From: Pseudomonas wuhanensis
GTDB lineage: Bacteria; Pseudomonadota; Gammaproteobacteria; Pseudomonadales; Pseudomonadaceae
Direction: 5' to 3'
DNA: 64,000 nucleotides
Assembly (NCBI RefSeq): GCF_030687395.1
Contig: NZ_CP117430.1
Span: 4,898,001 to 4,962,000, forward strand
A model generated the notes under the pieces. The model searched no databases. It had not been told where the DNA came from and saw nothing but the letters and a program-made list of their open reading frames with translations. Each line of letters opens with the position of its first letter. The stretch's first letter is position 1. The position numbers and the translations under genes were made by a program. Below are positions 52,532 through 60,381 of this stretch, piece by piece.

Positions 52532-52883
52532 TCAACACTCCAAAGAGACGCGCTCAAATCTGAGCGCATCGGGCGCCTGGACAAGATGCGAGCAGAATTG
52601 CGTGCATCTCACCAATGTACTCAGATTTGAGTGTATCTCTGGAGGCCAGGAAAAAACCCTGCAAAATCTCGCTCCCACAGTGGAATATCGCGATGTGTAA
52701 CGATTTGGTCTCACTGAGACGATTTGAGCTCTTTGGCAGATCAAGTTTGTAGCGACTTTCTCTTTATTTCTCCCGAACGGCGAAAGGACAGCCGTCGCTG
52801 CGACTATCGGGCATCTGCCGTTGCGCGCAGATAGCAAGCGCCAATCGCGTCTTTACCCTGCGCTCGAGCCACCGTAGCCAAAA
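52532..52883. other. 352-bp gap without a gene
   Basis: No gene seen. The reading frames are short and lack ribosome binding sites; the base composition is lower in GC than the core. Confidence 0.5.
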
Positions 52884-52910
52884 ACAAAAAACCCTGCCTC
52901 AGCAGGGTTA
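52884..52910 (-). terminator. Terminator of the hicA-hicB-secB-like operon
   Basis: Read leftward: AACCCTGCTGAGGCAGGGTT followed by TTTTTG. The stem begins at the stop codon of the chaperone gene. Confidence 0.85.
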
Positions 52911-53399
52911 TTCATCGTTTTTAGCTCTGAGTCGCATGGGAAGCACTAACTTTGGCATATTCATGCGTTGAAGCTGAGATGTGACGTATTCTCGCCAATA
53001 AGGCCACACGTGATAAGAGACGTTCTTAAGAGCGAAAGCATCGAGAGCTTCTTGATCCTCGGCAATAGCATAATCTACGATATCGTAATCAGCCTCCATC
53101 GTAGCTTCGACCAGCGCTAGAACCTCAATATCGTCATCTTTCTTATCTACGTCATCTTTGCAAATAATTCTAACCCCCAGTTCAGAAGTAACTCGAAACA
53201 TTCTGAACGGACCATCCTCGGCTTCAGCCTCTATAACGGCAGAAGCCGTGATAAAGTTTTTAGTCTGAAAACTCAAACGCTCACTGCGAGCATCAAACTT
53301 GGGGTCAAAATCATTACCGAGACTAGATGTAGAGTCTTTTATAAAAATATCAACTAGCTTCAGCGAAGCTATGGCCTTATTGAGCGCATCAGTACTCAT
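52908..53399 (-). CDS. SecB-like chaperone of a toxin-antitoxin-chaperone system
   Basis: A 163-residue acidic protein. Its C-terminal part (YHVWPYWREYVTSQLQRMNM then PKLVLPM) matches the SecB signature (hydrophobic-Pro-Tyr-x-Arg-Glu, then Pro-x-Leu-x-Leu-x-Pro), and the beta-rich middle fits a SecB fold. Its start overlaps the HicB stop by four bases (ATGA), and it is the third gene after hicA and hicB. Known toxin-antitoxin-chaperone systems use such solitary SecB-like proteins to fold and protect the antitoxin. It is unlikely to be the housekeeping SecB because of its context and divergence. Confidence 0.82.
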   Translation of the reverse strand: MSTDALNKAIASLKLVDIFIKDSTSSLGNDFDPKFDARSERLSFQTKNFITASAVIEAEAEDGPFRMFRVTSELGVRIICKDDVDKKDDDIEVLALVEATMEADYDIVDYAIAEDQEALDAFALKNVSYHVWPYWREYVTSQLQRMNMPKLVLPMRLRAKNDE

Positions 53400-53893
53400 G
53401 CTGCTTCTGCCGGCGAATAGCTCTTACCGCCCACAACACGCAGCGCAGACTGTCGCACAGTCTTACGCTCAATATGCGCGTTAGATACCGCATAACTCAT
53501 CGCCACGCTCTGATAGTAACCCCTGCTTCCCGCATCCTGACCAACATCAAACCCGTGAAAATCGGACAGCACTGAAACTACTAACGAATTTAAACTTACA
53601 TCTTCGCTTTCAGCGACATGAGTTAGATAACGATGCAGTGTTTTTGGGAGACGCAATGTCATCCTGCCGCTATAATCTTCAACGGTGGAAATCGGCGGCG
53701 GCATTGTTTTACCCGACGCTTCCATTTCTAAAGCTGTTTGCTCAATACTATCAATAACCAGCGCATATGCCTCCTCATGGGTATCGGCATATTCTTCCAG
53801 ATAAGGAATTTCTTTAACGCGCGCTTGGAAGCACTCCTCGCCTTCAAAATTCCCTCTACGAATTTCGATGGAGTAGCTGCTTGCATTAATCAT
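53396..53893 (-). CDS. hicB: HicB-family antitoxin with C-terminal extension
   Basis: A 165-residue antitoxin. Residues 1-75 form the HicB partial RNase-H fold (VKEIPYLEEYADTHEEAYAL); residues about 77-112 form a ribbon-helix-helix (MTLRLPKTLHRYLTHVAESE) for operator binding; about 50 further residues follow (FDVGQDAGSRGYYQS...). HicB proteins usually end shortly after the DNA-binding part, so the extension is a candidate chaperone-addiction region recognised by the SecB-like protein. It overlaps hicA and the chaperone gene by four bases each. Confidence 0.85.
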   Translation of the reverse strand: MINASSYSIEIRRGNFEGEECFQARVKEIPYLEEYADTHEEAYALVIDSIEQTALEMEASGKTMPPPISTVEDYSGRMTLRLPKTLHRYLTHVAESEDVSLNSLVVSVLSDFHGFDVGQDAGSRGYYQSVAMSYAVSNAHIERKTVRQSALRVVGGKSYSPAEAA

Positions 53894-54177
53894 TTATTTC
53901 TCTCCAGTTTGTCGAGAAGGTCCTGAAAGTCACTCAAAACCCTTATCACCTTGACCACGTAAGGGGTCTTGATGATCGAATCCTTTCCATGTCCACAATT
54001 GTAGCTTGAGGACGTAAATTCCTTCAGATCGTGGTGAAAAAAAACCTTGTGCCCAGGCGTCTTTCCTTCCTTGATCGTGAAACCAAATCCTTCAAGAATG
54101 CTTCTCATTTCACCACACCTTACACCCGCTTTCCGCGAACGCAGGTCTGCGATGACGGGGCCGACTTTACAACACAT
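53890..54177 (-). CDS. hicA: HicA-family toxin
   Basis: A 95-residue protein of the HicA type, an mRNA interferase with a double-stranded-RNA-binding fold. The core is MRSILEGFGFTIKEGKTPGH followed by KVFFHH, with the conserved histidine after Gly, and the end IIKTPYVVKVIRVLSDF. It is somewhat longer than usual at the N-terminus; the start at 54177 is the first ATG, directly behind an inverted repeat, and has only a weak ribosome binding site. It is the first gene of the three-gene operon. Confidence 0.78.
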   Translation of the reverse strand: MCCKVGPVIADLRSRKAGVRCGEMRSILEGFGFTIKEGKTPGHKVFFHHDLKEFTSSSYNCGHGKDSIIKTPYVVKVIRVLSDFQDLLDKLERNK

Positions 54178-54178
54178 A

Positions 54179-54198
54179 TGACACCGCCGGTAGTGTCA
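54179..54198 (-). promoter_or_regulatory. Operator candidate of the hicA operon
   Basis: TGACAC-CGCCGGTA-GTGTCA, an inverted repeat directly upstream of the hicA start, where HicB would be expected to bind and repress the operon. Confidence 0.65.
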
Positions 54199-54579
54199 GT
54201 TCCGAAAATTTCATCGAAATCCATCTCGGTTGGTGAGCGATTAAGGTACGCCGCAATGATGGCGCATCATACGCCAGCGCCTTCAAAATAAAAAAGCTTG
54301 CGAAATCGTAAGCTTGCGAAATCGACTCTCGCTTGAAGCGATCCTTTCGCGGTGGGCGGCGCCATTGGCAGCGTGGCGATATGTCGCAGCCAATTATTAA
54401 ATTTGAGATGCGCTGGCTTATCGTCCCGGCCCGACGAGCGCGTAGTAAACGCCACGTCATTTTTTACACAGTGTGTTGAAGCCACACAGTGCGCGTCGAG
54501 ACAGACCAAATGGGCCGAGTCGGACCAAATTGCCTGTTGAGAAATGTTGAAGTTGCGCGGCCGCATTCGCTAGGCGAGC
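54199..54579. other. Gap upstream of hicA
   Basis: No gene recognised. A 15-bp direct repeat AAGCTTGCGAAATCG occurs twice (54295-54325 region). The rest has no clear signal; the hicA promoter should lie here. Confidence 0.45.
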
Positions 54580-54818
54580 ATGAGTGAATTCTTGACAGAC
54601 CCTAGACAGATCCAGCTCATGGCCGCGCTCGATCACGAAATCAAAACCAGATCGCCCTGGGCGCCGCTGTAGAGGAACTATCCAATTGGGTCGAAGCCTG
54701 CGGCTCAGCAGATATCGCCGACAATGTGCGCGGCGCGCTTGCCACCCTGGACGATAATCTGGACTTCATCAGGCTCGGCATCGCAAAGCTATCCACGCCG
54801 GGCAGCTCACACGCCTAA
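54580..54818 (+). pseudogene. Frameshifted paralogue of the gene at 55356
   Basis: Starts MSEFLTDPRQIQLMAALDHE, then after a frame change reads NQIALGAAVEELSNWVEACG and continues parallel to the intact protein at 55356-55574. The length of 239 bases is one short of a multiple of three, indicating a single-base loss near 54645. The downstream 130 bases are also similar to those behind the intact copy, so a segment was duplicated. Confidence 0.75.
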
Positions 54819-54918
54819 CAGCAGGTTGAAGCAGGCGTAGCGCAATTGTGATCGTGGCTCACCTTTGGCCCATCCAACTCGAGGTGGGATTTCCTCACAT
54901 TGCCTCGGCACCTTTTCC

Positions 54919-54952
54919 GCGACACGTTTTCAAAATTCGCAAAACGTGTCGC
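54919..54952. repeat. 12-bp inverted repeat behind the pseudogene copy
   Basis: GCGACACGTTTT (54919-54930) and AAAACGTGTCGC (54941-54952), a perfect hairpin, recurring at 55671 behind the intact copy. Confidence 0.75.
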
Positions 54953-54964
54953 GCACTCCACTTC

Positions 54965-55192
54965 TTAGCGGATCTTCCTTGCGTAGCCTTTCCTAACTAC
55001 GCGCGAAATGTAGCTATTTAGCCCTCTACCGGCTCTCGCCAATCGATGCATTTCCGAGATAGATCCAGGTCCTGCACTTTGATTTGTGTACAGGTACTGC
55101 GACCGGTCATTGAATTCAACTGTGATAGACCCGTTCCCTATCTCAAATGCGGCCACATTTGAGTCACCTCCCAGATTCCCATAGCGTTCCAT
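54965..55192 (-). CDS. KTSC-like small protein
   Basis: A 75-residue protein starting MERYGNLGGDSNVAAFEIGN, with GSITVEFNDRSQYLYTNQSA and a helical, basic end. The layout resembles short KTSC-type proteins found in Pseudomonas islands; function unknown. The ATG at 55192 follows AAAGGAA; the longer frame upstream overlaps the divergent gene at 55356 and is not used. Confidence 0.7.
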   Translation of the reverse strand: MERYGNLGGDSNVAAFEIGNGSITVEFNDRSQYLYTNQSAGPGSISEMHRLARAGRGLNSYISRVVRKGYARKIR

Positions 55193-55355
55193 CGTCGTTC
55201 CTTTGAGCAAGAAGTTCATCGGCAGGCCAACCATTTGCCCTGCACTCATGACGCTAGCCCAGGATCTCTGCATGCCCAAATAATGGACTGAATAACGTCG
55301 ACGCTTTCGTCGCAAACCGTCCCTGCTACTCTTCGAGTTCACATGGAGGGATGCA

Positions 55356-55574
55356 ATGAACAACACTCTGATCGCCGGCTTACTCAACGCACAGAATCAA
55401 AACCAGATCGCCCTGCGTGCCGCAGTGGAGGAGCTTTCCAATTGGGTAGAGCAGCGCGGATCGGCCGACATCGCCGACAACGTGCGCTGCGCGCTTGCCA
55501 CGCTGGATGAAAACCTGGAGTTCATCAGGGACGGAATCACGGAGCTTTCAACCTCGGGCCGGCCACGTACCTGA
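55356..55574 (+). CDS. Small conserved island protein
   Basis: A 72-residue, helical, acidic protein (MNNTLIAGLLNAQNQNQIAL..., EELSNWVEQRGSADIADNVR). A GGAGGG site precedes the ATG. A broken paralogue lies 780 bp upstream. Similar short proteins appear in Pseudomonas prophages and islands; function unknown. Confidence 0.7.
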   Translation: MNNTLIAGLLNAQNQNQIALRAAVEELSNWVEQRGSADIADNVRCALATLDENLEFIRDGITELSTSGRPRT

Positions 55575-55670
55575 CAGCAGGCTGGAGCAGGCGTGATTCA
55601 ATTGTGATCCAGGCTCACATTTGAGCCATCCGGACCAAAGTGGGATTTTCTCACTTTGCCTCGGTCAGCT

Positions 55671-55704
55671 CCGCGACACGTTTTCATAACTCGTCAAACG
55701 TGTC
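55671..55704. repeat. Inverted repeat behind the intact copy
   Basis: GCGACACGTTT (55671-55681) and AAACGTGTCGC (55694-55704), the counterpart of the hairpin at 54919. Confidence 0.75.
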
Positions 55705-55769
55705 GCGACACCTGCCCTACCGAAATGGGAGGCCAGGTTGTTGTCGGAAATTCTGACATCCAGCCAACT

Positions 55770-55826
55770 CCCACCACCACCACCACCACCACCACCACCA
55801 CCACCACCCCACCACCACCACCACCC
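55770..55826. repeat. (CCA)n microsatellite
   Basis: About 19 CCA/ACC triplets with one interruption (CCACCACCCCACCACC). It is followed by CCCTGTTGCAGGGTAGTGC, which is close to the hairpin sequence at 50790-50815, so the triplets appear to have expanded inside a related terminator arm. Confidence 0.9.
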
Positions 55827-56055
55827 TGTTGCAGGGTAGTGCGCCGCCCTATAGAAGCTATTCGTATCACTTTGCCTCACTCCGACTTACTGCAACAAAA
55901 ACGCCCTCCTCGACCTGCTGCAAACCAACTATTTCAGTCCCATTTAATCCGGTTACGTGTAGCACCTTAGGTGCACCCTAAAAGCACTGGATATACACTC
56001 AGATCAGGCCTAATGTGAGCCTTGAACGGCTTTTACAGCTCATAGAGGACAAATC

Positions 56056-56229
56056 ATGTCGACCCCTACCAAGCTCCGCGGCCACCAGGCCAAACCAACC
56101 CGCGCCGAAGTCAAAGCCGCCTGGGGACGCCTGCGCAACGCAGCGGATCAAGGCTGCGTCCAGGCAAATGCTCTGCTGATCGCGCTCGTTGAAAATCATC
56201 CCCTGATCGTCCCTTTGGTCACTCGATAA
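56056..56229 (+). CDS. 57-residue basic island protein
   Basis: MSTPTKLRGHQAKPTRAEVK..., ending HPLIVPLVTR, with an AGAGGA site eight bases before the ATG. A conserved-looking helix (AAWGRLRNAADQGCVQANAL) suggests a real small protein; similar ones occur in Pseudomonas accessory regions. No function known. Confidence 0.65.
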   Translation: MSTPTKLRGHQAKPTRAEVKAAWGRLRNAADQGCVQANALLIALVENHPLIVPLVTR

Positions 56230-56232
56230 AGC

Positions 56233-56486
56233 AAAAGGCGCACAAGCGCCCCATAAGAACGCAGGCGCTTTTTTTGTGCCTGTCGTTTCGAGTTATGGCG
56301 GCTGTTTGTGGGTGGCGTTCGCGCCTGCCGGTTTTTTTTTGCCCCGCTTGACCAACCTGCATACAGTCCGCCTCCATTCGTTTGATCGCGAAGGTGGCGG
56401 CTTCCCAGCAAAAGGAGCTGTACCTCATGCAACATGACGCCAGCTCAACCATTAACAGTTTTGTCAGGTAATCCCAGGAGCTAACT
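56233..56486. other. Gap with GC-rich hairpins
   Basis: Contains AAAGGCGCACAAGCGCC and GCAGGCGCTTTTTTTG, which may form the terminator of the 57-residue gene, and a T8 run at about 56332. No gene seen. Confidence 0.45.
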
Positions 56487-56792
56487 ATGAGCAGGAAAAC
56501 GTTAATCAGTGCAGTTCTACTGGAGACGGATCGTGTCTGGGGGGAGGATGGCTTTGGGGGCGAGCCTGATGAGTATGCTTGGCTTGCTGTGACGTTTGGC
56601 ATTACTTATGACCAAGATGTGCAATGGCAACTTATTCTGGATCACGCTTGCGATTGTCTGGAGGATGATGACTTCGAGGACGAAAAGTTGATGTTATTTC
56701 TAGAGGACGAAGGTGCGGTGATGCGTTTTCTTAATACATTCCTTGAAATGTACCAATGCTCATCAGCGGTATTTCCTCGTCCAGTATCTTGA
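56487..56792 (+). CDS. Acidic hypothetical protein
   Basis: A 101-residue acidic protein (MSRKTLISAVLLETDRVWGE..., DHACDCLEDDDFEDEKLMLF) with an AGGAG site seven bases before the ATG. Composition and size resemble immunity or anti-restriction-type small proteins, but no family is recognised. A minus-strand frame overlaps its last 60 bases. Confidence 0.6.
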   Translation: MSRKTLISAVLLETDRVWGEDGFGGEPDEYAWLAVTFGITYDQDVQWQLILDHACDCLEDDDFEDEKLMLFLEDEGAVMRFLNTFLEMYQCSSAVFPRPVS

Positions 56793-57126
56793 GGGCCTGC
56801 TCCAGCCCCACGGGTGTCCCCAAAACCGGGGAGCCCGCCAAGTCAGATTTCAAATCCAGCGTGGATAGAGGTTGGGAGGGGATGCGCTGGGGGCGGTGTG
56901 ATGACGCCACACCAGCCTACGCAAATCAGATCTACGTCCAGTCGTTCAGATTTGGGTGCCCCTTCCATGGTCCGTTGATGACATCTCCCATCGCTGGAAG
57001 AGCTACGCACGGGGCTCTACAGGAGAGGCGGCCCGTGGGGGCAATTGACGACTCAATGTTAGTAAAAAACAAGACCAGGAACTATATGCGTGATGGGGTT
57101 TTCAGCCAAAACACCTGCTTTTGGGT

Positions 57127-57172
57127 GTAAACCACAGCGGGGGTTTCGTGTCTCGAAACCTCTTGGTTCGCG
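57127..57172 (+). repeat. Repeat R, copy A (truncated)
   Basis: GTAAACCACAGCGGGGGTTT... to ...CCTCTTGGTTCGCG, containing the inverted repeat GGTTTCG/CGAAACC. It is cut off at 57172, where the IS66-like end begins. Confidence 0.8.
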
Positions 57173-57404
57173 GTAAGCGTCCGCCCAACTCACATTGTGT
57201 GACTCAGGCAGCTATCAATCACCTCTATGCCATTTGCCCTGATCCCTGCGGCTAAGTGCTCCATGGCCGATGAACTGGTATGGTTGCGAACTGATTTCTG
57301 TGACAGAGCTTGCGGCCCACGAGGCTTCATCTGTAGCGCATTGATTTACAGGGAACGGGATAACTGCAAGTGGAAGCGTCTGCTAGCCAAGGAGAGATTG
57401 CGCG

Positions 57405-58214
57405 ATGGAGCAGTATTTTGTATGGAACACCGACCCTGTACTGATGCGGTTCGGAGTGCTCGATATCCACTGGTACGGCCTCCTGTTCGCAGCCGCGTTT
57501 GGCTTCGGTATGGCGATCATGAGGTTTATCTTCAGACGAGAAGGTAAGCCTGAGGGTGACCTGGACGCTCTGCTGATCTATCTCGGCTTGGGTACAGTGC
57601 TCGGCGCCCGGCTTGGGCACGTGCTGTTTTACGATCCAGCGTTTTACTTCAGCAATCCTGCGGAAATCCTAGCCATCTGGAAAGGCGGTCTAGCAAGCCA
57701 CGGCGGCGCTATTGGACTCGCCCTTAGCCTCTATCTATTCTGCCGACGTCGTTCCGACATAGGCTATCTCTGGCTGCTGGACAGGATTGCCATAGTAGCT
57801 CTTTTGGGCGGCTGCCTGATCAGAGTGGGCAATTTCTTCAATTCTGAGATCGCCGGTGTTCCGACGGATATTCCGTGGGCAATTGTATTCTCCCGAATTG
57901 ATACGCTGCCTAGGCACCCCACACAACTCTATGAAGCATGCGTCTATCTTGTAATGTTTTTGCTGATGTTCTTGCTGTACCAGAAACGCCGCGCCCCCCT
58001 GGAACCGGGGTTCCTGAGCGGGTTGTTTTTGTCAGCAGTTTTCTCGGCGAGATTCCTGCTTGAATTCACCAAGATGCACCAAGCCAGCTATGACTATTCC
58101 CTGCCACTAAACGTTGGCCAACTGTTGAGCATTCCGCCTGTTCTCGTCGGGCTAACGCTCATGGTTCTAGCCAAACGGAGTGGCAGAAAATTGCTATGTG
58201 AGCAAACGAGTTAG
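57405..58214 (+). CDS. lgt: Prolipoprotein diacylglyceryl transferase (accessory copy)
   Basis: Inner-membrane enzyme that attaches diacylglycerol to the lipobox cysteine of prolipoproteins. The 269-residue protein has about seven membrane segments and the signature motifs HWYGL, GLASHGGAIG (catalytic His), RVGNFFNSEIAG and RHPTQLYEA. Length is normal, so it should be functional. The housekeeping lgt lies elsewhere in Pseudomonas chromosomes, so this is a second, transferred copy. An AAGGAGA site precedes the ATG. Confidence 0.93.
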   Translation: MEQYFVWNTDPVLMRFGVLDIHWYGLLFAAAFGFGMAIMRFIFRREGKPEGDLDALLIYLGLGTVLGARLGHVLFYDPAFYFSNPAEILAIWKGGLASHGGAIGLALSLYLFCRRRSDIGYLWLLDRIAIVALLGGCLIRVGNFFNSEIAGVPTDIPWAIVFSRIDTLPRHPTQLYEACVYLVMFLLMFLLYQKRRAPLEPGFLSGLFLSAVFSARFLLEFTKMHQASYDYSLPLNVGQLLSIPPVLVGLTLMVLAKRSGRKLLCEQTS

Positions 58215-58342
58215 GCAATAGGCCGGCTGTGGGCAAGAAGGGTGAAACCTTGCCACCTGTGTGGCAGCAACTGATCGATTTCACTCGCCCGCTGCGTAGG
58301 CAGCCGCGTGAGGACGTCCTTCAAATAGGCATAGGTGACTTG
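58211..58342 (-). pseudogene. IS66-family transposase, C-terminal remnant
   Basis: Reading leftward: VTYAYLKDVLTRLPTQRASE then IDQLLPHRWQ, which matches the conserved C-terminus of IS66 TnpC transposases. All upstream parts are missing. Its stop codon overlaps the lgt stop on the other strand. Confidence 0.8.
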
Positions 58343-58355
58343 GCCGGACGGTTAC

Positions 58356-58478
58356 AACCATAGCGGGGGTTCGTGCCTCGAAACCTCTTGGTTCGCGCAA
58401 GTAACTTGACGTTGGAAAACGACCCAGAAGCCTCACTGAGTAATCTGGGAAACATTAGGTTTTATTACCAAAGCACTG
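58356..58478 (+). repeat. Repeat R, copy B
   Basis: About 123 bp similar to copy C throughout (AACCATAGCGGGGGTTCGTG..., ...GGGAAACATTAGGTTTTAT). It starts exactly at the right end of the IS66-like remnant. Confidence 0.85.
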
Positions 58479-58505
58479 AGCACTCCGCTTGAGCATTAGC
58501 TTTCG

Positions 58506-59138
58506 TCAATCACAAAACCCGAATCGCGTGGGCCTAAGTACAGCAGTTTCGATATCCCCCAGCTCAAGACGTTCACGTCTTTCACGGACGCTAAACTCAA
58601 CCGCGGCTGTCGAGAGCTGACCTAGCAAAGTGACCAGCTTTGCACCACCACAGATCCGGTCATCAAACTGGGAATGTCGCGCTCGAATGCGAGCAAGGGT
58701 TTCGCTGGCTTGCCTAGCGATTTCGAGTGCCTTGCGCAGCCCAACCCTATCTTGACCGAAGCCGACCATCAATACGCCAACGCGGTTCGCCGTAAGGTGT
58801 GTTAGCGACTCAAGTGACTCGGTCATGCCCCTCTGAACAGCGCCAGCGATTGCCGCGCTGGGAACATTCTCAGGCGTCGGTCGGCGTGTTGGCACACCCG
58901 TCAATCCGAGCAGAAAATCTGCACTCACACCATACAGGCTGGCATACCGCAGAATCTGAAGGGTGCCAGGCAAGCGGCGGCCTTTTTCATGTTGGCAGAC
59001 CTGTCCAAGATTCCGCTGACTTAAAGCTTTCCTAGCATCATCAAGAGTCATTCCTGCCGCTGCCCTGGCAAGCTTAAGCCTCCTACCCAACTGAGCTGCC
59101 AACGTACTCTCAGCTTGGGGATCAATCCGAATTGCCAT
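58506..59138 (-). CDS. XRE-family transcriptional regulator
   Basis: A 210-residue protein with an N-terminal Cro/C1-type helix-turn-helix (LGRRLKLARAAAGMTLDDAR, LGQVCQHEKGRRLPG) and a helical C-terminal domain (TANRVGVLMVGFGQDRVGLR) without an obvious protease or sensor motif. Its ATG overlaps the stop of the upstream gene by one base (TAATG), so the two form an operon and probably act together. Confidence 0.8.
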   Translation of the reverse strand: MAIRIDPQAESTLAAQLGRRLKLARAAAGMTLDDARKALSQRNLGQVCQHEKGRRLPGTLQILRYASLYGVSADFLLGLTGVPTRRPTPENVPSAAIAGAVQRGMTESLESLTHLTANRVGVLMVGFGQDRVGLRKALEIARQASETLARIRARHSQFDDRICGGAKLVTLLGQLSTAAVEFSVRERRERLELGDIETAVLRPTRFGFCD

Positions 59139-59698
59139 TAAGCTGAGTGCCCCGCAGCTATACGCTGCGGCAAGGCTTCGATACGGGCTAACATTTGGGC
59201 TGTCTCGCGAATGGCTTGACGGCGACCTTCAGCATTATGCCGCAACTCCTGCGCTCGCAAAGTCAGCGCCTTAACATCTGGCTCCGGTCCGATAGCGGCC
59301 AATACCTGAGATTCGGTCAAACCGGTTTTAATTAAAGCGGCGAACTTGCGCTGGTACTCAGAACTCGCCACCCTGCACTTAAGCTCGAGGTGCTCCGCCT
59401 CGGCATCGAGCTCCCGGGAGTTAACCCTTTCAGCCATCGCAACCTCATCATTAAGCAGACGGTGAGCAGTCTCGCTTTCGACTTTACGCGCCTGTTGAGC
59501 AACCTTGCGCCTAACTTCCAGATCGTCCAGAACCCCTTTTTTGAATGCGCGAATATCGCCCCCAGCATCGTCAAAAGCGAATCGGAGCTGGTCGATAGTT
59601 TCATCATACCCACCCGCGTCAACGACTGCGGCGCGCGCCTTCAAAACAGCGACGGACAACGCTAGGATATCTGCCTGTGCTTGCTGAGCATCGCTCAT
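59138..59698 (-). CDS. Coiled-coil protein in operon with the XRE regulator
   Basis: A 186-residue, almost wholly helical and charged protein (MSDAQQAQADILALSVAVLK..., VESETAHRLLNDEVAMAERV) with strong coiled-coil character. A GGAGGGTC site precedes the ATG at 59698. Family unknown; similar pairs of a coiled-coil protein and an XRE regulator occur in phage-derived regions. Confidence 0.65.
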   Translation of the reverse strand: MSDAQQAQADILALSVAVLKARAAVVDAGGYDETIDQLRFAFDDAGGDIRAFKKGVLDDLEVRRKVAQQARKVESETAHRLLNDEVAMAERVNSRELDAEAEHLELKCRVASSEYQRKFAALIKTGLTESQVLAAIGPEPDVKALTLRAQELRHNAEGRRQAIRETAQMLARIEALPQRIAAGHSA

Positions 59699-59764
59699 GA
59701 TTGACCCTCCGGTCATTTGATTGAGACTGAAGTTTGACCTATTGGCTCGATGATCGAATGGCCA

Positions 59765-59948
59765 GTATTCCGGCTTGCTCAAGCTCAATGGTTACAGCTA
59801 TACCCAAGAGGGCGAACTCAACCAGACGCGGGTGCTCATCGGCGCTATGTGCATTGGTAGCAAAGCCGTTGCGGTGGGCGTTGTGGTCCGCGAGAAAAAA
59901 GACGGGCGCCATCACCGCTACCACTTCGAACTGCGCGACAAAGCGTAA
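59765..59948 (+). pseudogene. Remnant of a small gene without start
   Basis: The frame reads QYSGLLKLNGYSYTQEGELN, then LIGAMCIGSKAVAVGVVVRE and ends FELRDKA before a strong terminator. No suitable start codon or ribosome binding site exists in frame, so the 5' end is probably lost or frameshifted. Confidence 0.45.
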
Positions 59949-59960
59949 CGCCAGAAACGC

Positions 59961-59985
59961 AAAACCCCGGGCAAGGCCGGGGTTT
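59961..59985 (+). terminator. Terminator after the remnant at 59765
   Basis: AAACCCCGG-GCAAGG-CCGGGGTTTG, a strong hairpin twelve bases past the stop codon. Confidence 0.8.
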
Positions 59986-60159
59986 GTGGGGGTTGCTAGA
60001 GGTACCTTCTGACGCCGATACCAGCCCCACTCAGCTGGCGTTAGGAATTCAGACCTGCTCTTCGCAACGACTTCAACTTACGCCTGATCACAACACTTGT
60101 CGAATGACTGCTGAGTTATCGATTACCGCCCTTGCAGCAAAGCTGCCCGAAGGCGTGCG

Positions 60160-60381
60160 TTATCGCCCGCGCCTATGCGTTAGCACCTGCTCTAAAGGTA
60201 TTGTCTCTGAGCTACCGGCTCGAATATCAAGCAGACGCCGCTCTGCGATACTCAAATCTTCAATATCGTCGAGATGTAGCGCAATGGCTTGGGTGACGTA
60301 AAAAGCTGTGGACCTGCCAGTAGCTTTAGCGAGCTTTTGAAGGCGTTCTTCAAGATCGGGTGGCAAATGGAGAGTAAGCAT
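60160..60381 (-). CDS. Ribbon-helix-helix antitoxin, orphan
   Basis: A 73-residue protein typical of RelB/RHH antitoxins: MLTLHLPPDLEERLQKLAKA followed by GRSTAFYVTQAIALHLDDIE and the linker RRLLDIRAGSSETIPLEQVL, which in complete systems contacts a RelE/ParE toxin. No toxin frame follows downstream (leftward), where it would be expected. It may be a leftover antitoxin or act in trans. Confidence 0.75.
   Translation of the reverse strand: MLTLHLPPDLEERLQKLAKATGRSTAFYVTQAIALHLDDIEDLSIAERRLLDIRAGSSETIPLEQVLTHRRGR

Larger units (their letters stand above)
57173..58355. mobile_element. IS66-like remnant carrying lgt
   Basis: The left end GTAAGCGTCCGCCCAACTCAC and the right end (read inward from 58355) GTAACCGTCCGGCCAAGTCAC match at 18 of 21 positions and start with the GTAA typical of IS66-family ends. 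Inside are an lgt gene and only the last about 40 codons of an IS66-type transposase. No 8-bp target duplication is visible; instead copies of repeat R abut both ends. Confidence 0.65.

Noticed and set aside
56756..57130. 124-residue plus-strand frame
   Set aside because: No ribosome binding site, overlaps the preceding gene and ends in repeat R; composition not protein-like.
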